A stretch of DNA of 6,805 bases from an archaeon (GTDB taxonomy: Archaea; Asgardarchaeota; Heimdallarchaeia; Hodarchaeales; S146-22). Shown piece by piece: positions 1 to 6,059 of this stretch. Within the stretch, counting starts at the first letter, position 1. Every line of letters begins with the position of its first letter. The translations under genes were made by a program, and so were the position numbers. The stretch covers positions 1 through 6,805 of the forward strand of contig JAJRXH010000710.1 in assembly GCA_024276395.1 (NCBI GenBank). The letters are read 5' to 3'. The notes beneath the pieces are model-generated. The model was not told where the DNA came from. It ran no database searches and saw only the letters and a list, made by a program, of their open reading frames with translations.

Positions 1-190
1 AGAGAGAAAACACCCGTGACCAGGGGTAATCCCACGAGGACTCGTTTTTTATCCTCGCAACGCACGGAACGACAGAAGACTCACGGATGACGCGATGCCG
101 ATGCTTGAAAGCCACGCATCACCGACGTGATGACGTGATCGACAAAACTGAAGATAAAAAAGAGAGAATGAAATATCAAACGTGAGAAAA
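1..190. other. G+C-richer intergenic leader region
   Basis: No coding frame of note is seen on either strand. It contains a short inverted repeat, CGAGGA at 35-40 and TCCTCG at 52-57, with six T residues in the loop (45-50). This could be the termination region of a gene lying upstream of the window. It also holds an exact tandem 8-mer, GACGTGAT at 124-131 and 132-139, about 50 bases before the dehydrogenase start, which could be an operator. The sequence up to about 145 is visibly richer in G+C than the rest of the window. Function is inferred only. Confidence 0.4.
150..186 (+). promoter_or_regulatory. Putative promoter and ribosome site of the dehydrogenase operon
   Basis: An AT-rich stretch GATAAAAAAG near 152-161 resembles an archaeal TATA box. 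With the usual spacing of about 26 bases, transcription would begin near 182, giving a leader of about ten bases before the ATG at 191. GTGAG at 182-186 lies four bases before that ATG and can pair with the archaeal anti-Shine-Dalgarno sequence. The same GTG could instead be a leaderless start codon. The box is not a perfect consensus. Confidence 0.35.
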
Positions 191-1204
191 ATGAAAGCTG
201 CTGTTTATAATGGCATCGAAGACATCACGATTGAAGAGATGGATGATCCCACTCTTAGCGAGAATGATGTGCTCCTAAAGCCACTATATTGTGGTATTTG
301 TGGCTCTGATCTGACCGCATGGAAAATAGGAACGTATGAATCCGGGGTGGTGATTGGCCACGAATTCTCTGCTGAAGTGTTGGATGTTGGTCCTAACGTG
401 AAAAACTTCCAGAGAGGGGACATCGTTGTTTCCAAGTCCATCATTCCGTGTTTTTCTTGTGCATTTTGCCAAGAAGGTAGTTACGTACTGTGCAACGACA
501 TAAAAATGCCCGGAATCACATTGAACGGAGGTTGTGCAGAGCTAACGGTTTTACCAGAGGCGGCATTGGTAAAAATCCCCAAGCAACTAGATTCCACGGA
601 GGCTGCTCTCCTCGAGCCGCTCTCTGTAGTGCTTCATGGTTTTGATAAAATTAACATTCCCGTGGGAGCTGATGTTCTCATCCTTGGAGCGGGACCCATT
701 GGACTTTTAGCAATGCAAGTTGCCAAGCTCTCTGGAACTCGTTTTGTATGCGTGTCTGAACCAAATCCACATCGACGGGAAATTGTTGAAAAAATCGGCA
801 ATTACTTGGTCATCGATCCTAACAAGGGAGACATTTCAATGGAAATGGAAAGAAAACTAGGAATTTCATCAGCTGAAATCGTGATCGATACAACTGGAGT
901 AGCTGATGTCGTGGCGGAAGCTCTCTCACTACTCAAAAAAGGTGGCACTTTATTATCCTTAGGCATACCGCCAGACATCGTTGAAGGAGATTTCATGAGC
1001 CTCGTGCTAAATGAGCTCACCATCAAGGGGAGTTATTGCAGCTTTTCAGAATACGAGCGAGCCATTAACCTTCTAGTAAGCAAGAAAATCTCGGTAAAGG
1101 AGATCATCACGAAGACCATTCCCTTGGAAAAGACCATAGAGCAAGGAATCAAGGAACTACTACAACCTCAGACTCCCCAGGCAAAAATATTAGTTAAAAT
1201 CTAA
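191..1204 (+). CDS. Zinc-dependent medium-chain alcohol/polyol dehydrogenase, NAD(H)-preferring
   Basis: This is a member of the zinc-containing medium-chain dehydrogenase/reductase superfamily, in the sorbitol / threonine / butanediol dehydrogenase-like branch. It is 337 residues from ATG 191, a normal length. The N-terminal GroES-like catalytic domain carries the catalytic zinc motif GICGSD (Cys37) and GHE (His57, Glu58). Four cysteines at 87, 90, 93 and 101 (C-x2-C-x2-C-x7-C) make the structural zinc site, and Glu142 in LLEPLS matches the fourth catalytic-site ligand of sorbitol-type enzymes. The Rossmann domain begins with GAGPIG near 166-171, and Glu190 at the end of the next strand favours NAD over NADP. 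The histidine often found just after GSDL is replaced (GSDLTAW). The family start is typically MKA, so ATG 191 is preferred over GTG 182, which would add three residues. The SCP2-like gene follows directly. The substrate cannot be deduced. Confidence 0.93.
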   Translation: MKAAVYNGIEDITIEEMDDPTLSENDVLLKPLYCGICGSDLTAWKIGTYESGVVIGHEFSAEVLDVGPNVKNFQRGDIVVSKSIIPCFSCAFCQEGSYVLCNDIKMPGITLNGGCAELTVLPEAALVKIPKQLDSTEAALLEPLSVVLHGFDKINIPVGADVLILGAGPIGLLAMQVAKLSGTRFVCVSEPNPHRREIVEKIGNYLVIDPNKGDISMEMERKLGISSAEIVIDTTGVADVVAEALSLLKKGGTLLSLGIPPDIVEGDFMSLVLNELTIKGSYCSFSEYERAINLLVSKKISVKEIITKTIPLEKTIEQGIKELLQPQTPQAKILVKI

Positions 1205-1205
1205 T

Positions 1206-1210
1206 GGAGG
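1206..1210 (+). promoter_or_regulatory. Shine-Dalgarno GGAGG that fixes the SCP2 gene start
   Basis: GGAGG lies eight bases upstream of ATG 1219. An in-frame ATG at 1204 overlaps the dehydrogenase stop codon, but this GGAGG lies inside that longer frame and no comparable site precedes it. The later start is therefore better supported. Confidence 0.7.
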
Positions 1211-1218
1211 AATCGAAC

Positions 1219-1641
1219 ATGTTACTGGGTTCAGACGAATATCTTGAAGAATTCAAAAAACGACTCAACGCTGATGATGAATATGAACGGTTAGCAAAAA
1301 ACGTGAAAGATAGTTACACGCTTTTCGTGCAAGCTGAACCGGATAAAGGAATACAAAACGACTTGATAGTAGGGTTTACCATTGAAAATGGCAAGTTAAC
1401 GGACGTCTGGCGAGGTGAAAGAAAAACGAGTTTCGTGCTTTCTGCACCGTATGGAGTGTACGTGGACATCCTTACTGGAAAAATCAACGTGAATAAAGCA
1501 TTCATCACGAGAAAACTCAAAATCAAAGGATCATTACCCAAATTACTTAAGACTGCAAAGGCGACGGAACGTCTAGTTGATGTGTTGAGATCGATCCCTA
1601 CTGAATTTGAAGGCGAATATGCGGAACGCTCTTTTTCGTGA
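1219..1641 (+). CDS. SCP2 sterol-binding/lipid-carrier family protein
   Basis: This is a stand-alone SCP2-type domain protein of 140 residues (putative sterol carrier protein, COG3255-like). Family proteins bind a hydrophobic ligand such as a fatty acyl chain or sterol in a tunnel; in archaea the natural ligand is not established. Recognisable family features are the N-terminal LGSDEYLEEF and an LNAD-EYERLAK segment, then an alternating beta region near 33-68 with a DVWRGE segment. These are followed by the core at about 72-111 (FVLSAPYGVY, ILTGK, then KLKIKGSLPKLL) and the C-terminal helix ending in IPTEF. There is no signal peptide or membrane helix, so it should be cytosolic. Starting at ATG 1219 it is separated from the dehydrogenase by 14 bases and is almost certainly co-transcribed with it. 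A longer form from ATG 1204 would add five residues (MEESN). Confidence 0.88.
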   Translation: MLLGSDEYLEEFKKRLNADDEYERLAKNVKDSYTLFVQAEPDKGIQNDLIVGFTIENGKLTDVWRGERKTSFVLSAPYGVYVDILTGKINVNKAFITRKLKIKGSLPKLLKTAKATERLVDVLRSIPTEFEGEYAERSFS

Positions 1642-1688
1642 GACAAAATCAAGCAAACAACCCGTCGTGAAGTGGAAAGAATTTACCA

Positions 1689-1710
1689 TCATTTTACTTC
1701 TTTCTTCCTA
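1689..1710 (+). terminator. Pyrimidine-rich stretch after the operon, possible terminator
   Basis: A T/C-rich stretch (ATTTTACTTCTTTCTTCC) begins about 50 bases after the SCP2 stop codon. Archaeal transcription often ends on T-rich tracts without a hairpin. There is no long uninterrupted T run here, so support is modest. Confidence 0.3.
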
Positions 1711-2065
1711 ACCCATGGTATTGTTATCCATCGATTCCCGTTCCCTTGGTCGAAATCTATTCCTACTTTCTGAGCAACGATCTCTGGATTAATTCACTTA
1801 CGTTGAATTACCAATGTTCTGAATAATCGATATGCTATCACTCAACACCTGGAAATAACAAGGAACAAGATTGAACAGAGATTTTTTTATCTCCGGATTA
1901 TTACCTTTTAGTCGAAAAAAACACTAGGTAAGTTCTCATTGAATCTATTTCAGATTTTACATTTTATTTATAGTTTCCAACTAGGTTTGAACGTGTTAAG
2001 ATAAAAAACCAATACTGTAAAGAAACCAGATATGCCATTGATTCTCATAATTAAAAATAGGTAAT

Positions 2066-2164
2066 ATGGACGGAAACCTTACGATGGAACCACAAGGATG
2101 CATTGGGATTTCTGATAACGTCTACGGGGATGATCCGTGTTATCAAGATCAATGGAAGATTTAG
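2066..2164 (+). CDS. Doubtful small ORF, 32 codons
   Basis: ATG 2066 opens a frame of 32 codons ending at TAG 2162-2164. The peptide is acidic, begins MDGNLTMEPQ and contains two cysteines (residues 12 and 25). AGGTAAT immediately upstream resembles a ribosome site with one mismatch. I do not recognise it. A frame of this length is expected by chance in a 650-base spacer, so it is listed only so that it is not lost. Confidence 0.12.
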   Translation: MDGNLTMEPQGCIGISDNVYGDDPCYQDQWKI

Positions 2165-2282
2165 CTAACTTTTTAAAAGATATGATAAAAAACAAAAGTA
2201 GACGATCTGCATTAAATATGCTCTGAGACCCTTATTCGTTAACTACTTAATCAAAAAACGGCAATAACCATCACAACGTGAA

Positions 2283-2288
2283 GTGATC
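2283..2288 (+). promoter_or_regulatory. Archaeal-type ribosome site GTGATC before the chemoreceptor-like gene
   Basis: GTGATC is the exact complement of the GATCAC part of the archaeal 16S 3' tail. It ends five bases before ATG 2294. Together with the position of the first membrane helix it supports this start. A TATA-like TTAAATATG near 2212-2220 could be the promoter, but other AT-rich boxes compete. Confidence 0.5.
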
Positions 2289-2293
2289 GAAAT

Positions 2294-3844
2294 ATGACAA
2301 GCCACTTGAGGTTGATGAATGAACAAAACCAGCTGCTAGTAGGATTTTTATCAAAACCATCCATCGCGTCGATTTTCTTTTCGTTTTTTTCCATCATTCC
2401 CATGTTTAGCGTCATTGCCCTATTATCCGCTGCTGGAATTGACATTCTCGGAACTAATGCTCTTAATGTGCCCAAGTTGCCCCGAACAGAATCTGCATTG
2501 CTAATCATTCTCTATGTCATCGTGTTGAGTGCTTACAACATCTCATTCTTCCATCCCATGGCCAAAAAATTGAAAGACGCTCTCGAGAAAAATGCAAGCG
2601 GTGCAAGACGAGAAGCTGCCTTTTATTTGGCCTCTTTTACAAAAATTAAAAGACTTTATGAGCTCACTTACGTGCCAGTGAATGTCATCATTGGTTCATC
2701 AATGTCCACTCTTCGAATCTACCTTTCTGGCATCACCGATCTCTTTCTCCTCACCAACTTTTTCTTGAAATCCACAGCTTATACTTCAATTGTATTTGCT
2801 ATCACTTTCGTAATGGCTGACTACTTGGTAACAAGAACCTATCTTGGCGAGATCGAGGAACTTCGCCAAGTTATGCTGAGCAACTTAGATCTTTGGCATT
2901 CGACACTATCAGTATGGTCGAAACTCGTCATCGTAGGATTCGCCAACGTATATGGATTCGCGGTGCTCTTGTCATATGAGCACCTCCAAAAAGGAAGCCA
3001 CACGCCAGTCAAGATAATCGCCATCAGTGGCTTCATTTCACTAGCTTACTTGAGTTTTTACCTTTATTATCGATCTAACTCGCGCAAGTTTAACAAACTC
3101 ATTGAAGGATTACTAGAGATGGTCTTGATGGAAAAAGTTGATCTAAGCAAGCAACTTCCAATAGTATCTACTGATGACCTAGTGACACTTACCATCTTGC
3201 ATGAAGCACTAATGCAGCGCATTTCAGCAATGGTTTCAGAAATTAAGAAAGCCAGCGAAATCGTCACGGAAAGCACCCGTCAATTCCAAATTTCATATGA
3301 AGAACTCAGACAAATGACCATGGAAGTCTCAAACTCTGTCAATGACTTAACAAAAAATACTCAAGAAATTTCAACATTAATCTCACGTACCCAAGAGGTA
3401 GTCAACCTTTTACAAAGAAAACTACGAGAAATGGAACGTGATGAAATGAATTTAACGCAAAAAATGCTTGAGGCAACACGAATGATTAGAATTCTCACGT
3501 TCAACGTGACATTAGAGGCTAGTAGATTACAATCAAGCGAATCTGGAGGTTTTCTTGCCATAACCAAGCAAATTGGCGAGTTTTCTGAAAACATAGCATC
3601 AATCTATCAACAATTCCTCAAAACATCCACTCTATTCAAGCAGCAAGTATTATCCACGATGAATGAACTCGTGAATGCTAGTGAGGTCATCAATACCGAC
3701 ACCAGCAACATTGCAAGTCAAACAGAAGAAATTTCTGCAATGGCCGAAGAAGCGGTAAGTGGTATTGAAGAACTAGAAAACCGACTTAATGAGCTAGTCC
3801 AACTAGCCAATGGATTAAACCAGCTCACGAAAGGATATGCGTAA
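2294..3844 (+). CDS. Multi-helix membrane protein with HAMP-like linker and divergent chemoreceptor signalling domain
   Basis: This 516-residue membrane signalling protein relates to methyl-accepting chemotaxis proteins. Hydrophobic helices are seen near 22-48, 66-88, 126-146 (weaker), 150-178, 207-227 and 238-259, giving five or six membrane segments with only short loops and no large extracellular sensor domain. Residues about 260-315 resemble a HAMP linker (VDLSKQLPIVSTDDL followed by an amphipathic helix). About 200 residues of coiled coil follow, nearly symmetric around a turn near 412-417. The tip keeps Asn404, Glu408 and Arg411, which align with the conserved Asn, Glu and Arg of the canonical LALNAAIEAAR motif. 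The segment leading to Gly-Gly-Phe 418-420 is one residue longer than usual and the canonical AGE is absent. SQTEEISAMAEE near 475-486 is typical of the C-terminal arm and close to a methylation-site pattern. No CheA, CheW or CheR gene is in the window, so coupling to flagellar control is unproven. Confidence 0.82.
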   Translation: MTSHLRLMNEQNQLLVGFLSKPSIASIFFSFFSIIPMFSVIALLSAAGIDILGTNALNVPKLPRTESALLIILYVIVLSAYNISFFHPMAKKLKDALEKNASGARREAAFYLASFTKIKRLYELTYVPVNVIIGSSMSTLRIYLSGITDLFLLTNFFLKSTAYTSIVFAITFVMADYLVTRTYLGEIEELRQVMLSNLDLWHSTLSVWSKLVIVGFANVYGFAVLLSYEHLQKGSHTPVKIIAISGFISLAYLSFYLYYRSNSRKFNKLIEGLLEMVLMEKVDLSKQLPIVSTDDLVTLTILHEALMQRISAMVSEIKKASEIVTESTRQFQISYEELRQMTMEVSNSVNDLTKNTQEISTLISRTQEVVNLLQRKLREMERDEMNLTQKMLEATRMIRILTFNVTLEASRLQSSESGGFLAITKQIGEFSENIASIYQQFLKTSTLFKQQVLSTMNELVNASEVINTDTSNIASQTEEISAMAEEAVSGIEELENRLNELVQLANGLNQLTKGYA

Positions 3845-3913
3845 AGGCTAAAAAAATATTGAAAATTCAACACAGAAAGAGTATAGTATCATTGTTTCAT
3901 CATTCATCATTAT

Positions 3914-3932
3914 CCTCTTGTTTTTTTCTTCC
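3914..3932 (+). terminator. T-rich terminator of the chemoreceptor-like gene
   Basis: A run of seven T residues at 3921-3927, inside a pyrimidine-rich stretch, lies about 75 bases after the stop codon. This fits factor-independent archaeal termination on oligo-T. Confidence 0.45.
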
Positions 3933-4264
3933 AATTTAGATATCTTATCTCACCATCCTTAAAGAAGGCAAGTACGCTTAAGACGTGCCAGTACTTCGAG
4001 ATGTGGAGTGGTTCATCTCATAATAATGAATGTGAATGGGAGAATCTTGAGTGCACGGGCAGTGAACGGGGCATCAACGCGTGAGGAGTGATTTCAGCAC
4101 TATGAGGAGTGACACCCGTAATGGCGTAATTCGATAGCAACGAGGCCTCATTACCCGTGATTTCATTCCACCCGTTTCGAAATCATTGTTCCCTCTCCAG
4201 TCGGTACCATTAATGACGGGAGCTCAAGGGATGAAAAGATCACGTTCACGGACCTTGACTCACA

Positions 4265-4276
4265 CCAGTGCACTGG
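4265..4276. repeat. Perfect 12-base palindrome
   Basis: CCAGTGCACTGG is a perfect palindrome 34 bases beyond the stop codon of the minus-strand membrane gene. It is followed on that strand by T-rich sequence (about 4304-4283). It may be a protein binding site, or with the T-rich stretch part of the 3' end of that transcript. Confidence 0.45.
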
Positions 4277-4282
4277 CACGCA

Positions 4283-4304
4283 TGATAAGTAATAAATAAT
4301 AACT
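4283..4304 (-). terminator. T-rich end of the minus-strand membrane gene
   Basis: On the minus strand the bases just after the stop codon read TTATTATTTATTACTTATC, a T-rich stretch suited to archaeal termination. There is no long pure T run, so support is modest. Confidence 0.3.
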
Positions 4305-4309
4305 TTCCA

Positions 4310-5452
4310 TTAACTCAAATAATGTCGTACCAAGTTTTCAAGAGAGACAATAAACTCTTGAACCTCCTCCCATTCTGCCAGAAGATGTGGTGTCTTGTCA
4401 TCCAATGAATGATAAATGGACTTCCATTTAAGAGCTAAACCCGCAGTAATGTCCCTTGCAATGTAATTAGGTTCGTTCACGATGGCGTAAAAGTAATGGT
4501 TATCTATCTTGAACAAAATGATAGCTCGATCACCAAATCCCATGGTAGTCATCGGTTTTTTTGCTCCAATGAGGCTCGAAACTACTTGCTCCATACCCTT
4601 TAGAGCGACTGTTAATAGATCTTCTTGATGGACGACATCTGGTTTTGGTGTCACATGGAAAATGGTTAAGCCATCTGATGCAGAATACACACCCATTTCA
4701 TACAAAACGACATGTCCAAAGATCATAGAACGTGGATAAGCAATGATAGATAAGGCAAGAAGAAGTTGACTCAATCCACCAAAAAAAATCCAAGTCGTGG
4801 AAACAAGAGCCGTACTTTCTGACCTGGCAAAAAGGAAGGCAAAAATGGCAAGGAAGAATGAAATGAAGTAACCTAAAGCTAAGCATTTTTCCATGAAATC
4901 TCGTGAAAATTGAAATTTTCGTTTTAATACCTCTTTCTCAGCTATTCGGATGTAATAAAGCACCATTTGATAAATCACGAACAACCCGTAGGTGATGACC
5001 AATAATAACGCCCCAATGGGATCATAGATGATCACCCAGTGATCTCCTGACCGGGAAAAATTCACCGTTTGCCATCCATAACCAACAGACACGCCCAGAA
5101 GCACGGCTAAAATCCCATGGAAAAAGAGATGCAGCATTTGTTGCCGAGATGATTGCAATAATTGAAAGATGATGAACCAAATTAAGAGTGCAGCACGGCT
5201 ACTCGTTAAAGCAACGAGATAAATGGTCATTATTGTGGACTTTGATACCGTGGAATCTAATGAGTAAATCAGAACCATTGAAAAAGCAAAACACCATAAC
5301 AACCATTCGGCTACTGCAATGAACAACAACACGCATGTTATTCTTGTCTTTAGATAGAAAATAACAAGAAAAATTGCAGCCAAGAATAGGAAAATGGAGC
5401 CGATGAATGCTAATGTCGTGATGGGTGTTAATTGATGATGAAGCAAGAACAT
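4310..5452 (-). CDS. Seven-transmembrane protein with C-terminal longin/roadblock-like domain
   Basis: This 380-residue protein is not assignable to a named family. Seven hydrophobic helices are visible at about 11-34, 38-63, 73-98, 106-124, 146-167, 189-208 and 217-238. Basic residues in the loop after helix 5 (KEVLKRKFQF) and after helix 7 place the C terminus in the cytosol, with the N terminus outside. The tail of about 140 residues has the order strand, strand, helix (near 277-296), strands (near 301-326), helix (near 330-348), then a final helix to the end. This resembles a longin/roadblock-like profilin fold; such folds often bind small GTPases. A segment like EMGVYSASDGLTIF matches the first hairpin of such domains. 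The helical part recalls seven-helix sensor modules of some histidine kinases, but no kinase domain is present. It probably acts as a membrane receptor or anchor for a cytosolic partner. No signal peptide is evident; ATG 5452 gives a short N terminus before helix 1. Confidence 0.75.
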   Translation of the reverse strand: MFLLHHQLTPITTLAFIGSIFLFLAAIFLVIFYLKTRITCVLLFIAVAEWLLWCFAFSMVLIYSLDSTVSKSTIMTIYLVALTSSRAALLIWFIIFQLLQSSRQQMLHLFFHGILAVLLGVSVGYGWQTVNFSRSGDHWVIIYDPIGALLLVITYGLFVIYQMVLYYIRIAEKEVLKRKFQFSRDFMEKCLALGYFISFFLAIFAFLFARSESTALVSTTWIFFGGLSQLLLALSIIAYPRSMIFGHVVLYEMGVYSASDGLTIFHVTPKPDVVHQEDLLTVALKGMEQVVSSLIGAKKPMTTMGFGDRAIILFKIDNHYFYAIVNEPNYIARDITAGLALKWKSIYHSLDDKTPHLLAEWEEVQEFIVSLENLVRHYLS

Positions 5453-5465
5453 CGTCTCTCGACCA

Positions 5466-5490
5466 TAATTATATTTTACTCTTTTAATAT
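5466..5490 (-). promoter_or_regulatory. Proximal AT-rich promoter of the seven-helix gene
   Basis: Upstream of ATG 5452 the minus strand reads TATTAAAAGAG and then TAAAATATAATTA. Either element could be the TATA box; the first is centred about 32 bases from the start codon and the second about 20. Both predict a very short or absent leader, in keeping with the lack of a clear ribosome site (only GAGAG is present). Confidence 0.4.
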
Positions 5491-5551
5491 TCCAACCAAT
5501 TAAAATTGAAAGTACTTTGTATTCCGTCGATACTAGTAATCAAAACACGCG

Positions 5552-5559
5552 TTTATATA
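5552..5559. promoter_or_regulatory. Strong TATA-like box TTTATATA
   Basis: TTTATATA is near the archaeal TATA consensus. Read on the minus strand (TATATAAA) it could be a second, distal promoter for the seven-helix gene with a leader of about 75 bases. Read on the plus strand it would drive transcription into the duplicated non-coding region. The sequence does not decide between these. Confidence 0.35.
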
Positions 5560-5845
5560 GTTGTCTTGAGATTACATTCTTGGGCAAGATTCACTGGATC
5601 AATTGAAAAATCCTGAAATTCCAAGAGAAAGCATCCTTAATCTACAATTAACTCTGCAAAAAATGGTTTCGTCTAACCGGGCAACGACAAAAAGCTCTTG
5701 ATCAAGTCTTTGCTAGGAGTTTTCGAAACTTTCGTTCTTTTCAATCATAATACGAGGATTAAATCGATTAAATATTTTTTTTGGATCACGAGGAGGCATT
5801 CACCGTCCGAGCAGATCGTCATTTAAGAGTCATTGGAACGACAAA

Positions 5846-6053
5846 TATTCAGTCATCCCTTTCATTTAAAAGATGCTTTTAAAGATTGGCTTGCCCATTC
5901 AAATGCTTCAAGGACTAAGTGAATAACTCACCGCAAATCTGATTTTTCATCAATTGATGGAGATTCGTCGAAAAATTGAGCTTCTTGCATGAATGAATGG
6001 AGAAAAACACGTGTTTCGCTATCTTCTTTTGGAAATGTCTAAAAATCTTATTT
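5846..6053. repeat. Diverged tandem duplication, copy A
   Basis: This copy aligns with 6060-6323. The opening 38 bases (5846-5883) match 6060-6097 at 30 positions without gaps. Shared landmarks follow in the same order: GCTTTTAAA (5875-5883), AGTGAATAACTC (5918-5929), an attenuated stretch, GCATGAAT (5987-5994), GAAAAACACGTG (6002-6013), and a hairpin at 6027-6044. CACGTG here is the centre of the perfect palindrome AAACACGTGTTT (6005-6016). Confidence 0.7.
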
Positions 6054-6059
6054 GAGAGT

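Larger units (their letters stand above)
1642..2293. other. Gene-poor AT-rich spacer
   Basis: Between the SCP2 gene and the chemoreceptor-like gene I see no convincing gene. Pyrimidine-rich sequence at about 1689-1710 could terminate the operon. GAGAT (1878-1882) and ATCTC (1889-1893) enclose six T residues. Two similar 14-mers, at 1780-1793 and 1889-1902, agree at 12 positions. The only frame with an ATG worth noting is 2066-2164. No tRNA-like or CRISPR-like structure is visible. Confidence 0.5.
3845..4309. other. Convergent intergenic region with a G+C-rich, inverted-repeat-rich core
   Basis: The spacer separates two genes that point at each other. Its first 115 bases are AT-rich and hold the T-tract terminator. 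From about 3960 to 4280 base composition rises: three consecutive 60-base blocks from 4021 to 4200 have 29, 28 and 30 G+C, which is more than neighbouring coding DNA. Inverted repeats include AAGTAC 3970-3975 with GTACTT 3991-3996, GAGATG 3998-4003 with CATCTC 4014-4019, a bulged nine-pair stem 4220-4229 with 4253-4261, and the 12-base palindrome at 4265-4276. The 10-mer TGAGGAGTGA occurs at 4082-4091 and again at 4103-4112. A 27-codon frame at 4001-4084 is probably chance. The region may encode a structured RNA, but I recognise no family. Confidence 0.4.

Noticed and set aside
127..151. C/D box sRNA-like elements GTGATGA (127-133) and CTGA (148-151)
   Set aside because: No matching C' box (RUGAUGA) or second CUGA follows at the needed distance, and the GTGATGA is explained by the tandem GACGTGAT repeat.
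182..190. GTG 182 as start of the dehydrogenase
   Set aside because: It adds only MRK before the family-typical MKAAVY start at ATG 191, and GTGAG at 182-186 works better as the ribosome site. A leaderless GTG start is not strictly excluded.
1204..1218. ATG 1204 as start of the SCP2 gene, overlapping the upstream stop
   Set aside because: GGAGG lies inside this extension and at ideal spacing for ATG 1219, where similarity to the family begins.
1923..1954. Sequence resembling a eukaryotic intron: AGGTAAGT followed by TTTCAG
   Set aside because: The interval is only about 26 bases, lies in non-coding AT-rich DNA and joins no reading frames. It is a chance match.
2839..3036. Minus-strand open frame inside the chemoreceptor-like gene, near a GGAGGTG on that strand (2981-2987)
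   Set aside because: It lies wholly opposite a well-supported gene. The ATG just after that minus-strand ribosome-like site (2973-2975) is in a different frame that stops after about 15 codons.
4001..4084. 27-codon frame in the convergent spacer with two cysteines
   Set aside because: No ribosome site, short length and location in inverted-repeat-rich DNA make chance the better explanation.
5790..5840. GAGGAGG followed by an open stretch of about 23 codons on the plus strand
   Set aside because: No ATG, GTG or TTG start lies at usable spacing, only an ATT, and the frame has no recognisable similarity.
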